64,000 nt of DNA. It comes from Cryobacterium ruanii. Its GTDB lineage: Bacteria > Actinomycetota > Actinomycetes > Actinomycetales > Microbacteriaceae. Under the pieces are notes generated by a model. That model had not been told where the DNA came from, ran no database searches, and saw nothing but the letters and a program-made list of their open reading frames with translations. The position numbers were made by a program, and so were the translations under genes. Of the stretch, positions 25,539 to 34,794 are shown in pieces (position 1 is the stretch's first letter; every line of letters begins with the position of its first letter). The DNA lies in NCBI RefSeq assembly GCF_004404055.1, contig NZ_SOHK01000005.1, positions 1 to 64,000 of the forward strand, in the 5' to 3' direction.

Positions 25539-28534
25539 AGATCAAACGACTGCGCCTGGCCGGGTTCGGACCATTCAAGAACGAACAGATTGTCGATTTC
25601 GAGCGTTTTGACGCCGACGGAATCTTTCTCATCACCGGCAAGACCGGTGCTGGTAAGTCCAGCATCCTCGATGCAATATGTTTTGCTCTCTATGACCAGG
25701 TGCCGCGTTTCAGCGACGCGGAGAAGCGTTTGCGCAGCGACTACTGCGAGCCCGATGATCCCACCTTTGTCGAACTCGACTTCAGCCTGCGCGGGCGCGA
25801 CTACCGTCTGTTGCGCAGCCCGGAGTATGAGCGAGCGAAGAAGAACGGTGCCGGAACGACCACCGCAGCGCATACCGCTGCACTGTATGTGCTGCACGGC
25901 ACGCACTGGCGTGGCGTCGCGGCCAAGCCCAAAGCCGTCGGCCTTGAACTGAGCGCGATTCTGCCCTTGAAGGCAGACCAGTTCCTGCAGGTGATCCTTC
26001 TCGCCCAGAACCGGTTCCAGTTCTTCTTGCTGGCCAGGACCGACGAACGACGTGCCGTGCTGCGCAGCCTGTTCGGAACCACCCGGTTCGAACAGCTGGA
26101 AACCGCGCTCGTTCAGCGCCGCAAGTCTCTCGATGAGAGCCGTGCTGCCGTGCAGCGCGATGTCGCTGAATATGCCACGGCGGCCATGCACCAGCTGCGA
26201 CTTTCCGTGCCGCCGGTCGCGCCCGACCTGGGCTGGTTCCTCGATGCCTTGGCCGGCCTGAAGCGCGAGGTCGACGTCGCCGCGCGAGGCGTGGAGACCG
26301 CAGCGGCGACCCTGGCAACCGCGACCATACAACACCGAGCGGCAACCGAGACTCAGCGGCGTCAGGCCCGGCGCGCTTTTGCCGAGGCCACCCTGGCGAC
26401 CCTCGACGCAGGCTCTGCCGAGGTCGAGGGAGAGCGAATTGTGCTCGGCCACGCCGTGCGGGCAGCACGGGTGTGGCCGCACATTCGCAGCAGCCGGGCC
26501 GCGACTCTCGCGTGGCAGGCGGCACTGGCCGATGAAACCTCGGCCCGGGCCGCGTGGCTGCCATTCGACGCGGCGTTCAGCGAGAAAGACGTGGGCACGG
26601 GCGGCGTCGACACGCAAGACGATGCCGAGCCGGCACTGCGTCCGATCATGGATTCCCTAGTGGGGCGGCTCGGAGCGCTCGCCGAGGTGCTCGCGGAGGA
26701 AGAGCGGCTCCCCGCCCTTGACCTCGAAATCACGGCCTTGTTCGACCTGCTCGCTGTTCAGACCGAAGACCTGACGCGTGCCGAGCAGCGACTCGACGAA
26801 CTGCCCCAGCAGATCGATTTCGTTGGCGTGCAACTCGCGGCAGCGACACTCGCCGCCGCCGGTGAGAGCGACGCCGACGCGGCCGTGCGCCGGGTCGAAG
26901 CCAGGCTCGGGGCGGCTGAAGACGTGGTGTCCTCACTGGCCGAGTTGGTCGGTGCCGACCAGCAGCTGCTGGTCCGCAGTCGTGACAACGCGGCAGCCGC
27001 CGTCGACTACGAGGCGCTCGTGGCCCGGCGGATCGCCGGGCAGGCGTCTGAACTGGCCAGTTACCTCGTCGACGGTGCAGCCTGTGCGGTCTGCGGGTCC
27101 GTCGAACACCCCGACCCGGCGGCAACCCGGGGCGGGGTGATCACCGCGGCCGACCTCACCAAGGCGCGCGAGCATATGCAGGGTCGGCAGCAGCACTTGT
27201 CTGACGCCCAGCAGGCCGCGACCGCCCTGACGAACCGGCTCGCGCAGGCGCAGGCGCTGGCCGGGGAACGAAGTGTCGATGAGCTCCGCGCCGAATGCGC
27301 TGCCGCCGGTGCCCGCTTGTCGACCGCGCGCTTGGCTGCCGATCTGGTCGATGGGCTTCGGCAGGAACAAGCCAATCTCCGACAGGGCTTGTGTCTCGCT
27401 CAGGCCGCAATGGTGGCCGTGCGGGCGACACGCGATGCGGCGGCGGACACCCACAGCGTGCGGTCCGGGCAGCGCGACCTGCTCGTGGCACGCGTGGGCG
27501 CGCAGCGCGGAGCGAGCGACAGCGTCACCGACCAGGTGCGTGCCCTGCAGTACGAACTGGACTGCGCGCGGGCTTTGGACGGCGCGCTCGCCCTCAGTCG
27601 ACGACGCGCCACCGCCAACGATGACGCCACCAGCCGGGTTATGGGACAAATGAGGGAAGAAGGCTTCGGCGACGAGGAGACGGCCGTCGCGGCACGCATC
27701 GACGAACGCGAGAGCATACGGTTGGAGACCGTGGTGCGGTCCTATGACGACGAATGTGCAGCAGCGCGCGCGGCAGCGGCAGATCCAGAGCTGATCGGTC
27801 TAGCGTCAGCACCGGTCGATCTTGAGCCGTCCCAGCGAAAGGTCGACGCTGCGAGCAGCGCGCGCGATGCCGCCGTGAGCGAGCACAGCTCGCTGGCCGA
27901 GCGGGCCGGCCAGCTGGCCGAACTCGTGCGCGGAGTCACGACGAGATTTGCGGCATCCGCTGACTTGCTTAGCGTGCACTCCCAGGTGCGCGAGCTGGCT
28001 GACGTCATGCAGGGCGACGAACCGAACACGAAACGGATGCGGCTGGAGACCTATGTCCTGGCCGCCCAATTAGAGGAGATCGTCGCGGCGGCCAACCTGC
28101 GCCTGCGCACGATGACGAGCGGACGGTATGCGCTCGAACACGACGACTCTCGCGTGAAGGGCGGTGCGCGCTCTGGACTGGGCCTGATGATCCGAGACGG
28201 GTTCACCGGCCGTGCGCGGGCGACGCAGTCCTTATCGGGGGGCGAGACATTCCTCGCCTCCCTGGCCCTCGCGCTCGGGCTGGCCGAAGTGGTGACCGGG
28301 CAGGCGGGCGGCATCACGCTCGATACCCTGTTCGTCGATGAGGGCTTCGGCTCGCTCGACAGCGAAACCCTCGAGACCGCCATGAGCACCCTGGACACGC
28401 TGCGTGCCGGAGGCCGCACGATCGGCCTGATCAGCCACGTCGATTCCATGAAAGAGCAGATTCCGGCCACGCTGCGTGTCTGGGTTACCGACCAGGGGTA
28501 CAGCCGAATCGAGGCTGACACGGCCACTGTATGA
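25535..28534 (+). CDS. sbcC: SbcC ATPase subunit (Rad50-type SMC protein)
   Basis: A 999-residue SMC-like ATPase, partner of SbcD. It has Walker A in TGKTGAGKSS near residue 34, long coiled-coil arms, the zinc-hook CAVC near residue 515, then the returning arm, the ABC signature LSGGETF and Walker B LFVDEGFG near the end. Two SbcC subunits join through the hook and use ATP to open DNA ends for SbcD. Length is normal for actinobacterial SbcC. It begins at ATG overlapping the sbcD stop, so both are made from one message. Confidence 0.96.
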   Translation: MKIKRLRLAGFGPFKNEQIVDFERFDADGIFLITGKTGAGKSSILDAICFALYDQVPRFSDAEKRLRSDYCEPDDPTFVELDFSLRGRDYRLLRSPEYERAKKNGAGTTTAAHTAALYVLHGTHWRGVAAKPKAVGLELSAILPLKADQFLQVILLAQNRFQFFLLARTDERRAVLRSLFGTTRFEQLETALVQRRKSLDESRAAVQRDVAEYATAAMHQLRLSVPPVAPDLGWFLDALAGLKREVDVAARGVETAAATLATATIQHRAATETQRRQARRAFAEATLATLDAGSAEVEGERIVLGHAVRAARVWPHIRSSRAATLAWQAALADETSARAAWLPFDAAFSEKDVGTGGVDTQDDAEPALRPIMDSLVGRLGALAEVLAEEERLPALDLEITALFDLLAVQTEDLTRAEQRLDELPQQIDFVGVQLAAATLAAAGESDADAAVRRVEARLGAAEDVVSSLAELVGADQQLLVRSRDNAAAAVDYEALVARRIAGQASELASYLVDGAACAVCGSVEHPDPAATRGGVITAADLTKAREHMQGRQQHLSDAQQAATALTNRLAQAQALAGERSVDELRAECAAAGARLSTARLAADLVDGLRQEQANLRQGLCLAQAAMVAVRATRDAAADTHSVRSGQRDLLVARVGAQRGASDSVTDQVRALQYELDCARALDGALALSRRRATANDDATSRVMGQMREEGFGDEETAVAARIDERESIRLETVVRSYDDECAAARAAAADPELIGLASAPVDLEPSQRKVDAASSARDAAVSEHSSLAERAGQLAELVRGVTTRFAASADLLSVHSQVRELADVMQGDEPNTKRMRLETYVLAAQLEEIVAAANLRLRTMTSGRYALEHDDSRVKGGARSGLGLMIRDGFTGRARATQSLSGGETFLASLALALGLAEVVTGQAGGITLDTLFVDEGFGSLDSETLETAMSTLDTLRAGGRTIGLISHVDSMKEQIPATLRVWVTDQGYSRIEADTATV

Positions 28535-28651
28535 CCCCGGGCAACGGCCTCCAGCCCTGATGGAGTTGACCGCAGGCATTGCCGATCCGGGGCGACCCTG
28601 TCACCATCGGAGCGTTGCCGCAACGAAGCGAGCCGCGTCAGGGAGCCCCAA

Positions 28652-29191
28652 TTGAAGAAGATCCTCTATATCGACCTCGACAACACCCTCGTCAATGTGC
28701 AGTCGGGAATCGACCGACTCACCAACGCCGAGTACATCCGCTACGAGAAGCGGCTCGACGAAGTACCCGGCATTTTCGCCCGGATGGAACCGATCAGTGG
28801 TGCCATCGACGCCTTTCACACCCTGGCCCAATCGTTCGATACCTACATTCTGTCGATGGCCCCGTGGGCCAACGCGAGCGCCTGGCAGCACAAGCTCGAG
28901 TGGGTGCAGGAACATCTCGGAGCGGATGTCGGCGGGCCGGCCTACAAGCGGTTGATCCTCTCGCACCACAAGCACCTCAACCGGGGTGACTTTCTCGTCG
29001 ATGACGGGTCGGCTATCGGCGCTGACCGGTTCGAAGGGGAGCTGATCAAGTTTCTGACACCGTTGTTTCCAGACTGGAATACCGTGACGCGCTACCTGCT
29101 CGAGCGCGCCCAGACTGCTCCGCACCCGGAGCAAAGGCCCCGATCGCTGCACCGCCCGGCACTGCGGGGTGGGGCCGCACTGTCCCACTGA
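28652..29191 (+). CDS. 5' nucleotidase, NT5C-type HAD hydrolase
   Basis: A 179-residue HAD-superfamily phosphatase of the 5'(3')-deoxyribonucleotidase group, which removes the phosphate from nucleoside monophosphates. The nucleophile motif is YIDLDNTL with D8 and D10; LSMAPWAN supplies the second motif, and a Lys in the KHLNRGDFLVDD region the later ones, with DD coordinating magnesium. The start is TTG 28652, six bases after GGGAG. The last 30 residues are basic, proline-rich and probably disordered. It lies 117 bases after sbcC and may share its transcript. Confidence 0.85.
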   Translation: MKKILYIDLDNTLVNVQSGIDRLTNAEYIRYEKRLDEVPGIFARMEPISGAIDAFHTLAQSFDTYILSMAPWANASAWQHKLEWVQEHLGADVGGPAYKRLILSHHKHLNRGDFLVDDGSAIGADRFEGELIKFLTPLFPDWNTVTRYLLERAQTAPHPEQRPRSLHRPALRGGAALSH

Positions 29192-29232
29192 CCTGTTCGT
29201 GAATTATGCAAGACAAGGTGCGAGTTTGGTGC

Positions 29233-29261
29233 TTGAGCGCGTGCGAGAGGGGCTGTATATT
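29233..29261 (+). promoter_or_regulatory. Promoter-like -35/-10 pair with no gene close behind
   Basis: TTGAGC (29233-29238) and TATATT (29256-29261) are 17 bases apart, among the best vegetative promoter matches in the window. Transcription would start near 29268 and meet a terminator hairpin within a few bases. Confidence 0.6.
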
Positions 29262-29271
29262 AGTAATGCCT

Positions 29272-29313
29272 AGACCAGTCCGATTGCCCTGCCGACCGGA
29301 CTGGTCTTTCCTT
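29272..29313 (+). terminator. Strong hairpin with T-rich tail
   Basis: An 11-base perfect stem (29272-29282 with 29297-29307) followed by TTTCCTT, the most classical rho-independent terminator seen here. It ends about 80 bases after the nucleotidase stop, so it could terminate that gene, or limit a very short RNA from the promoter just upstream. A second small hairpin follows at 29318-29334. Confidence 0.8.
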
Positions 29314-29366
29314 GTGAGCGTGCCTATCGCACGCGCGCGCGGAATACCATAAACCATCCAAAGTTT

Positions 29367-29395
29367 TTGTCTAGGGGTTTACCCACATGTAAATC
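29367..29395 (+). promoter_or_regulatory. Likely promoter of the toxin-antitoxin pair
   Basis: TTGTCT (29367-29372) and TAAATC (29390-29395) are 17 bases apart, about 90 bases upstream of the antitoxin start, in AT-rich DNA. Confidence 0.5.
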
Positions 29396-29484
29396 TGGGG
29401 TAATCTCATTTTCAGACAGGCTCGAATCGGTCCCGGTGAATCCCCCCGGACGGGTGCGCGCCGCCAGATGATTGGGCGAAGACG

Positions 29485-29832
29485 ATGGTGGAACTGAAGA
29501 AGATGACGGAACTTAAATCGGACTTCGTTCCGATGGGTGAAGTCAGCGCCGATGAGCGCTCCCGCATGGCGTTCGGTAAAGCTGGTGTGCACCGCGACGA
29601 TCGTTACGCCGTCGCCGTGAACGCCGACGGAGAGATTCTGCTGACTCCGCTCGTCTCGATCCCGCGCCGCGAGCTTCTGGTCTGGGATGATGAGGGCATC
29701 CGTGCCGCCCTGGTGCGAGGCCTCGAGCACAGCAGCAAGGAAGAAACGAGCGAGGGCGGCGACTTCACCCGGTACGCCGATGAGGAGCATGCGGCCGATG
29801 ATTCGACCGCACCGGCCGAGACCCAGTCATGA
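29485..29832 (+). CDS. Probable antitoxin of a type II toxin-antitoxin pair
   Basis: A 115-residue protein with an N-terminal half resembling AbrB-like or swapped-hairpin antitoxins of actinobacteria: FGKAGVHRDDRYAVAVNADGEILLTP, then SIPRRELLVWDDEGIRAAL. The acidic C-terminal 40 residues look disordered, as in antitoxins whose tail wraps the toxin. It precedes and overlaps the RelE-like gene by ATGA, the usual antitoxin-toxin order. ATG 29485 is taken as start; a second ATG seven codons in is possible. The family assignment rests mainly on context. Confidence 0.7.
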   Translation: MVELKKMTELKSDFVPMGEVSADERSRMAFGKAGVHRDDRYAVAVNADGEILLTPLVSIPRRELLVWDDEGIRAALVRGLEHSSKEETSEGGDFTRYADEEHAADDSTAPAETQS

Positions 29833-30125
29833 GTTTTACGCTCCTCCTGACGAGAGAAGCGGCTTCGGGGCTGTCGCTCCTCGAAACGAAGCCACAGCTG
29901 GTCGGCCGTCTTAAACGAGTGCGGACCGCTCTCGGTCGCCTGCAGTTGAACCCCGATGACCCCGCGTTGCGCTCGCACAAGTACGTGTCGCTCGCCGGCA
30001 AGAAGGGTGAGGCGGTCTGGGACTCCTATATCGAGCACCGCACGCCGACAGCCGGTCGCATCTACTGGCACTACGGTCCTGGCCTCGACCGGATTACCGT
30101 CGTGATCATCACGCCGCATCCGTAG
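29829..30125 (+). CDS. RelE/ParE-like toxin
   Basis: A 98-residue basic protein with the layout of RelE-superfamily toxins: an N-terminal helical pair (LVGRLKRVRTALGRLQLNP), then strands with SHKYVSLAGKKGEAVWDSYI and a C-terminal RIYWHYGPGLDRITVVIITPHP, where RelE-type proteins carry Arg, Tyr and a late His. Such toxins cleave ribosome-bound mRNA or, in ParE types, poison gyrase; which applies here cannot be told. Its ATG overlaps the antitoxin stop. Confidence 0.72.
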   Translation: MSFTLLLTREAASGLSLLETKPQLVGRLKRVRTALGRLQLNPDDPALRSHKYVSLAGKKGEAVWDSYIEHRTPTAGRIYWHYGPGLDRITVVIITPHP

Positions 30126-30136
30126 TTCTTCCCGTG

Positions 30137-30172
30137 CCGGCTGCTGTGCCCTAGAACGGGTGGAGCAGCCGG
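30137..30172. terminator. Bidirectional hairpin between toxin and ABC genes
   Basis: Perfect 9-base arms (30137-30145 and 30164-30172) with extra CCC/GGG pairing inside. The right arm lies within the last codons of the ABC ATPase gene. Confidence 0.65.
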
Positions 30173-31020
30173 TGCAGAAATTGGCGGGTGCGCTCCTGCT
30201 GCGGGTTCCGTAGCAGCTGTTTCGACTCGCCGTGCTCGACGATGGTACCGCCGTCGACGAAGGCAATTTCGTGCGCGACCTCGCGGGCGAATTCCAGTTC
30301 GTGGGTGACGATGACCATACTCCAGCCCTCATCGGCGAGCTCCTTGATCAGGCGCAGTACGTCGCCCACGAGCTCCGGATCGAGAGCCGAGGTCGGCTCG
30401 TCGAACAGAAGCAACTGCGGTCGCAGCGCGAGGGCTCGCACGATGCCGACCCGCTGCTGCTGGCCGCCGGAAAGCTCGAACGGATAACTGTCCCGTTTGT
30501 CGGTCAGGCCGACCCGCTCGAGCAGGGCAAGCGCCTCGGCCGTAACCTCGGCGACCGGGCGATGCTGAACGACGACCGGTCCTTCGATCACGTTTTGCAG
30601 CACGGTCTTGTGGGGAAACAGGTTGTAATGCTGGAACACCATGGCAGACCGGTCACGCAGGGCGGCAAGCTGTTTCGCTGTGGTCTTGGCGGCAAAATCT
30701 ATGGTGACCAAAACGGCCGAGTTGGGACCGCGGCCGGGCGTGTGGCCGACACTGGCGCCGCGAACAGTGGTCGACGCGGCGACCTCGATGGTGCCGCCAT
30801 CAGGCAGCTCCAGCCCGTTCAGGCAGCGCAGAATAGTGGTCTTACCCGAGCCGGATGGCCCGATCAGAGCGAGCACGCGGCCGCGGCCCACGGTGAGGTC
30901 AACCGATTCCAGCACCCGGTTGCTGCCGAAACTCTTCTGCAGACCGCGCACGCGCAACAGGCCAGCGAGTGCCGCGGCATCCGCTTGGCCGGTCGTCTTG
31001 GGGGGATCAGCGGGCGACAT
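30151..31020 (-). CDS. Polar amino-acid ABC transporter, ATP-binding protein
   Basis: A 289-residue ABC ATPase of the GlnQ/HisP class that powers amino-acid import. Walker A is [10 protein letters not shown], the signature LSGGQQQR, Walker [15 protein letters not shown] and the switch His is in IVTHELEF. Between the first lobe and the Q-loop ([12 protein letters not shown]) it has about 30 extra residues, including a Gly/Pro-rich stretch, compared with usual GlnQ proteins. ATG 31020 is chosen, overlapping the permease by 14 bases; a TTG at 31041 is an alternative start. It is the last gene of the three-gene operon. Confidence 0.92.
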   Translation of the reverse strand: MSPADPPKTTGQADAAALAGLLRVRGLQKSFGSNRVLESVDLTVGRGRVLALIGPSGSGKTTILRCLNGLELPDGGTIEVAASTTVRGASVGHTPGRGPNSAVLVTIDFAAKTTAKQLAALRDRSAMVFQHYNLFPHKTVLQNVIEGPVVVQHRPVAEVTAEALALLERVGLTDKRDSYPFELSGGQQQRVGIVRALALRPQLLLFDEPTSALDPELVGDVLRLIKELADEGWSMVIVTHELEFAREVAHEIAFVDGGTIVEHGESKQLLRNPQQERTRQFLHRLLHPF

Positions 31021-31675
31021 AGCGGTCCAATCGCTTTTCAAGAAAACCCTGCCCGGTGGACAGCACCAGGCAGATGACCCAGTAGATGAGGGCTGCTTCG
31101 AGGTAGATCAGCATGAATTCCGTGCTGAATGCCGCGATCTGCTGCGCCTCACGGAACAGTTCGGTGACCAGAATCAGCGAGGCGAGGGAGGTGTCTTTGA
31201 CCAGGCTGATGAACGTGTTCGACAGCGGAGGCACCGAGACCCGGGCTGCCTGCGGCAGGATGATGCGGGTGAGGGCCCGACGGTGGGACATTCCGATCAT
31301 GTAGGCGGCTTCCCATTGGCCCTTGGGCACCGAGAGAATAGCGGCCCGGATGACCTCGGCCGCGTAACCGCCGACGTTGATCGAGAACGCCACGACGGCG
31401 CTCGGCCACGGCTCGATGGTCACGCCGATCGACGGCAGCCCGTAGAAGATCACGAACAGCTGCACGAGCAGTGGAGTTCCGCGCACGATCGAGATGTAAC
31501 CGCGGGCGATTCCCGACAACCATCGCTTCGCTGACAACCGCATCAGGGCGAGGGCGAGAGCAAGCACGAGGCCGATCGCAAACGACGTCAGGGCAAGGGG
31601 AATCGTGCCTCGCACCGCGCCATCGAGCAACGGCCAGAGCGAGCTGAAGAACAACTCCCAATCAGGCTGGATCAT
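31007..31675 (-). CDS. Polar amino-acid ABC transporter, permease
   Basis: A 222-residue HisM/GlnP-type inner-membrane permease with about five helices. The EAA loop that docks to the ATPase is seen in [41 protein letters not shown] is also a standard family segment. As only one permease gene is present, a homodimer is likely. It begins 12 bases after the binding-protein stop and overlaps the ATPase gene. Confidence 0.93.
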   Translation of the reverse strand: MIQPDWELFFSSLWPLLDGAVRGTIPLALTSFAIGLVLALALALMRLSAKRWLSGIARGYISIVRGTPLLVQLFVIFYGLPSIGVTIEPWPSAVVAFSINVGGYAAEVIRAAILSVPKGQWEAAYMIGMSHRRALTRIILPQAARVSVPPLSNTFISLVKDTSLASLILVTELFREAQQIAAFSTEFMLIYLEAALIYWVICLVLSTGQGFLEKRLDRYVAR

Positions 31676-31687
31676 CGAATCAGTGGG

Positions 31688-32491
31688 TTACTGGCTGACG
31701 TCTGCGCCGAAGTACTTGTCGGAGAGCTCGGCGAGCGTTCCATCTTTTCTGAGAGTCGCGAGCGCTTCGCTAACGGCGTCGGCCAGCGCGGTGCGGTCCT
31801 TCGCGAAAGCGAAGGCGCTCTCCGAGCGATCCTCGGTCTCCGCGGCAATCTTGAGACCTTCGGCACCGGTGGATTTCTGGTAATCGAGAAAGGTCAACTT
31901 GTCGTTGACCGTGGCATCCACTCGACCCTGCTCCACAAGGGTGACCGACTGGGCCCAGCCCTCCACGGCTTCGACGGTTGCGCCGCTCTCGGTGGCCAGG
32001 GTGTTCCAGTTGCTGGTGAGCGATTGCGCCGTGGTCAGGCCGTCGAGGCTCTCGAATGAAGTGATCGAGGTGTTGTCGGTCGGAACGACAATGACACCGG
32101 TGGAGTAGGTGTACGGCGTGGAGAACTCATACGCCTCGAGGCGTTTCGGAGTGATCGATACCTGGTTGGCAATGGTGTCCCAGCGGCCGGCGGTGAGGCC
32201 GGCGAAGATGGCGTCCCACTGGGTCTCTTCGAACGCGGCGTCGACGCCGAGCTCGGCGGCGACGGCGCGAGCCACCTCGACGTCGTAGCCAGTGAGTTCG
32301 CCCGAGCCGTCCTCGTGGAACGAGAACGGGCGGTAGGTGCCCTCGGTGCCGATCGTGAGGGTGCCCGAATCGAGGACGCTGCTCAGCGAGTCGTCAGTGC
32401 CGGTTACGTTATCGCCATTCGAGGCGGAGCAGCCGGTGAGGGTGAGTGCGACGACGCTGAGCAGGGCAGCCGGAATGAGTCTGAACTTCAT
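31688..32491 (-). CDS. Amino-acid ABC transporter substrate-binding lipoprotein
   Basis: A 267-residue extracellular binding protein anchored by lipid. Residues 1-20 are a lipoprotein signal ending in the lipobox LTGC, with lipidation at Cys 21. The body is a periplasmic-binding fold of the polar amino-acid family: GTEGTYRPFSFHEDGSGELTG is the usual ligand-binding start and TPYTYSTGVIVV the hinge region. The amino acid bound is not certain; cystine- or glutamine-type homologues look similar. First gene of the operon; its upstream DNA has an inverted repeat at 32596-32625. Confidence 0.93.
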   Translation of the reverse strand: MKFRLIPAALLSVVALTLTGCSASNGDNVTGTDDSLSSVLDSGTLTIGTEGTYRPFSFHEDGSGELTGYDVEVARAVAAELGVDAAFEETQWDAIFAGLTAGRWDTIANQVSITPKRLEAYEFSTPYTYSTGVIVVPTDNTSITSFESLDGLTTAQSLTSNWNTLATESGATVEAVEGWAQSVTLVEQGRVDATVNDKLTFLDYQKSTGAEGLKIAAETEDRSESAFAFAKDRTALADAVSEALATLRKDGTLAELSDKYFGADVSQ

Positions 32492-32595
32492 GACAAGAAT
32501 CGCCTAACGTACTAGTTGGGGCGAGCGGGTCGTGCGGGTGTTGCCCCAGAAATGTGCGGAGGCCGCAGGTAGCGACATTCCCTCCGTAACAAGGC

Positions 32596-32625
32596 GTTGC
32601 AACCGCATATTATTCCGGTCGCAAC
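32596..32625. repeat. Inverted repeat upstream of the amino-acid importer operon
   Basis: Ten-base arms (32596-32605 and 32616-32625) match at 9 of 10 positions around an AT-rich 10-base centre. It lies between the RecQ stop and the importer start, about 105 bases before the latter, and could be an operator for the importer or the end of the RecQ message. Confidence 0.6.
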
Positions 32626-32646
32626 CGACAACGCGCTGCATGCGGG

Positions 32647-34794
32647 CTACGAGCGCAGGGCCAGGGTGAATGGCAACACCGCTGAGGCGCCGTGCTGGCG
32701 CAGCACCCGTGCCGCTACCGTCACGGTCCACCGGCTGTCGGCCAGATCGTCAATAAGCAGAATCGGGCGGCCAGCGAACGGGGCGAGCGTGGCGGCCAGT
32801 TGGGGGGCCACGGTGAAGCGGTCCCAGACGCTCGACAGTCGGTAGGCGCTGTTGCCGCCCGGCTCGCCGGTCGGGCCGCCGTTGGCCCAGTCCACGGCGC
32901 CGAGCCACGGCAGCCGGCCAACTTCTGACAGGGAGCTGGCCACCGAATCGATGAGAAGCGGATGCCGCCGCGACGGCATCGATATGATGGCCGCCGGTCG
33001 CTCGGCCCACCCCCACTCGGCGAGCACACGCACACAGGCGGCGAGCATTGCCGGCGGGGCGGGGGCATCCGCTGCCTGGGTGTCGAACAGGTCCCGCAGA
33101 GGGCCGCCCCAGCCGAGATCGGTCAGCCGGGCTAGCGCGCGGCCGGGTTCGGCGCGTTCGGTGAGCGGGATCTTGCCCGTGGCCGCGACGCTAAGGTTGC
33201 TCATGCCGGTGGGCCACTGAGCGCGCACGTCGATGGCGACACCGACCCGGTCGAGCGATTGCGCGGCCGTGGCCGCCGCTCCCTCGGCCACATCACTCGG
33301 GTACCAGGCGCCCCGACAGTTGTCGCAGCGGCCGCAGGCCACGGCGGTGTCGTCGTCGAGGGCGCGCTGCAGAAATTCCATGCGGCAGCCTGTGGTGCTT
33401 TCAAATTCGAGCATCGCCCGCTGCTCGCCGCGCCGGGCGGCTGCGATGCGCTCGTAACGCTCCCCGTCGTAGACCCAGGGCTGCCCGGTGGACTGCCAGC
33501 CGCCCTTGACCCGGTGCACGGCGCCGTCGACGTCGAGCACCTTGAGCAGCAACTCGAGCGGCGTGCGCCGCAGGTCCACCCTGGCCTCGAGGGCCGGGGT
33601 CGACAGGGGAGCGCCGGCTGCTTCGAGCGCGCCGATAACGGCGAGGGCCTTGGCCTGGTTGGGCATCGAGGCTGTCGCGAAATAGTGCCAGATGGCTTCG
33701 TCTTCGGCGCCGGGCAGGAGAAGCACATCGGCCGAGGCGGTGGCGCGGCCGGCTCGCCCGACCTGCTGGTAGTACGCCACTGGGGAGGACGGCGCGCCCA
33801 GGTGCAGCACGAAGCCGAGATCGGGTTTGTCGAATCCCATGCCGAGGGCGCTCGTGGCGATGAGTGCCTTGACCTGGTTGTTCTTGAGCAGCCCCTCGGA
33901 TTCTTCGCGCTCGCCCGTGTCGGTCTGCCCGGTGTAGGCGCGCACCGCGTGGCCGGCCTCCCGCAGCAGCCGGGCGGTGTCTTCCGCGGCCGCCACGGTG
34001 AGGGTGTAGATGATGCCGCTGCCCGGCAGGTCGCCGAGGTGGCTGAGCAGCCAGGCCAGGCGGGCGCGCGAATCGGGCAGGCGCAGAACGCCCAGCCGCA
34101 GCGAGGATCGGGCGAGCGGGCCGCGGATAGTGACGACCTCGGCAATGCCCGGGGTGGCGGTGGCGCCCGGGAAACCGGCGGCGACCATGCCCACCTGCTC
34201 GGCGACATCCTGCACGACGCGACTGTTGGCGGTCGCCGTCGTGGCGAGCACGGGCACGCCGGCCGGCATCTGCGCGATCAGGTCGCGCAGCCGGCGATAG
34301 TCCGGGCGAAAGTCGTGGCCCCAGTCGGAGATGCAGTGGGCTTCGTCGACCACGAGAAGGCCGACCCGGGCGATCAGGGCAGGTAGCTGTTCATCGCGAA
34401 AAGATGGGTTGTTCAGTCGTTCGGGCGAGACCAGCAGCACATCGACCTCGTCGGCGTCGAGCAGGAGCCGCACGTCGGTCCACTCGTGTGCGTTCGACGA
34501 GTTGATCGATACCGCCCGCACCCCGGCGCGCGCGGCGGCCGCGACCTGGTCGCGCATCAGGGCCAGCAGCGGCGAGACCAGAATGGTCGGGCCGGCACCC
34601 TGGCGTCGCAGCAACAGGGTCGCCACAAAATACACGGCCGATTTGCCCCACCCGGTGCGCTGTACCACGAGCGCTCGGCGGCGCTGGTCGACGAGGGTTT
34701 CGATGGCCTCGTATTGTCCGTCGTGAAAGTCGGCGTCCTCCCGACCCACGAGGGTGCGCAGAATGGCCAGAGCGGATGCGCGGGTGTCGGTCAT
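32647..34794 (-). CDS. RecQ-family DNA helicase with C-terminal phosphoribosyltransferase-like domain
   Basis: A 715-residue protein. Residues 1-380 are the RecQ helicase core: Walker A VQRTGWGKS, VVDEAHCISDWGHDFRPDY with the RecQ aromatic loop, and QVGRAGRA in motif VI. A zinc-binding part follows, with Cys residues in TGCRMEF and CGRCDNCRG (about 490). The last 110 or so residues look like a type I phosphoribosyltransferase: ILLIDDLADSRWT matches the PRPP-binding loop with its two acidic residues. RecQ unwinds DNA in repair; what the added domain does is unknown. It is preceded by a gene-free 390-base stretch. Confidence 0.9.
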   Translation of the reverse strand: MTDTRASALAILRTLVGREDADFHDGQYEAIETLVDQRRRALVVQRTGWGKSAVYFVATLLLRRQGAGPTILVSPLLALMRDQVAAAARAGVRAVSINSSNAHEWTDVRLLLDADEVDVLLVSPERLNNPSFRDEQLPALIARVGLLVVDEAHCISDWGHDFRPDYRRLRDLIAQMPAGVPVLATTATANSRVVQDVAEQVGMVAAGFPGATATPGIAEVVTIRGPLARSSLRLGVLRLPDSRARLAWLLSHLGDLPGSGIIYTLTVAAAEDTARLLREAGHAVRAYTGQTDTGEREESEGLLKNNQVKALIATSALGMGFDKPDLGFVLHLGAPSSPVAYYQQVGRAGRATASADVLLLPGAEDEAIWHYFATASMPNQAKALAVIGALEAAGAPLSTPALEARVDLRRTPLELLLKVLDVDGAVHRVKGGWQSTGQPWVYDGERYERIAAARRGEQRAMLEFESTTGCRMEFLQRALDDDTAVACGRCDNCRGAWYPSDVAEGAAATAAQSLDRVGVAIDVRAQWPTGMSNLSVAATGKIPLTERAEPGRALARLTDLGWGGPLRDLFDTQAADAPAPPAMLAACVRVLAEWGWAERPAAIISMPSRRHPLLIDSVASSLSEVGRLPWLGAVDWANGGPTGEPGGNSAYRLSSVWDRFTVAPQLAATLAPFAGRPILLIDDLADSRWTVTVAARVLRQHGASAVLPFTLALRS

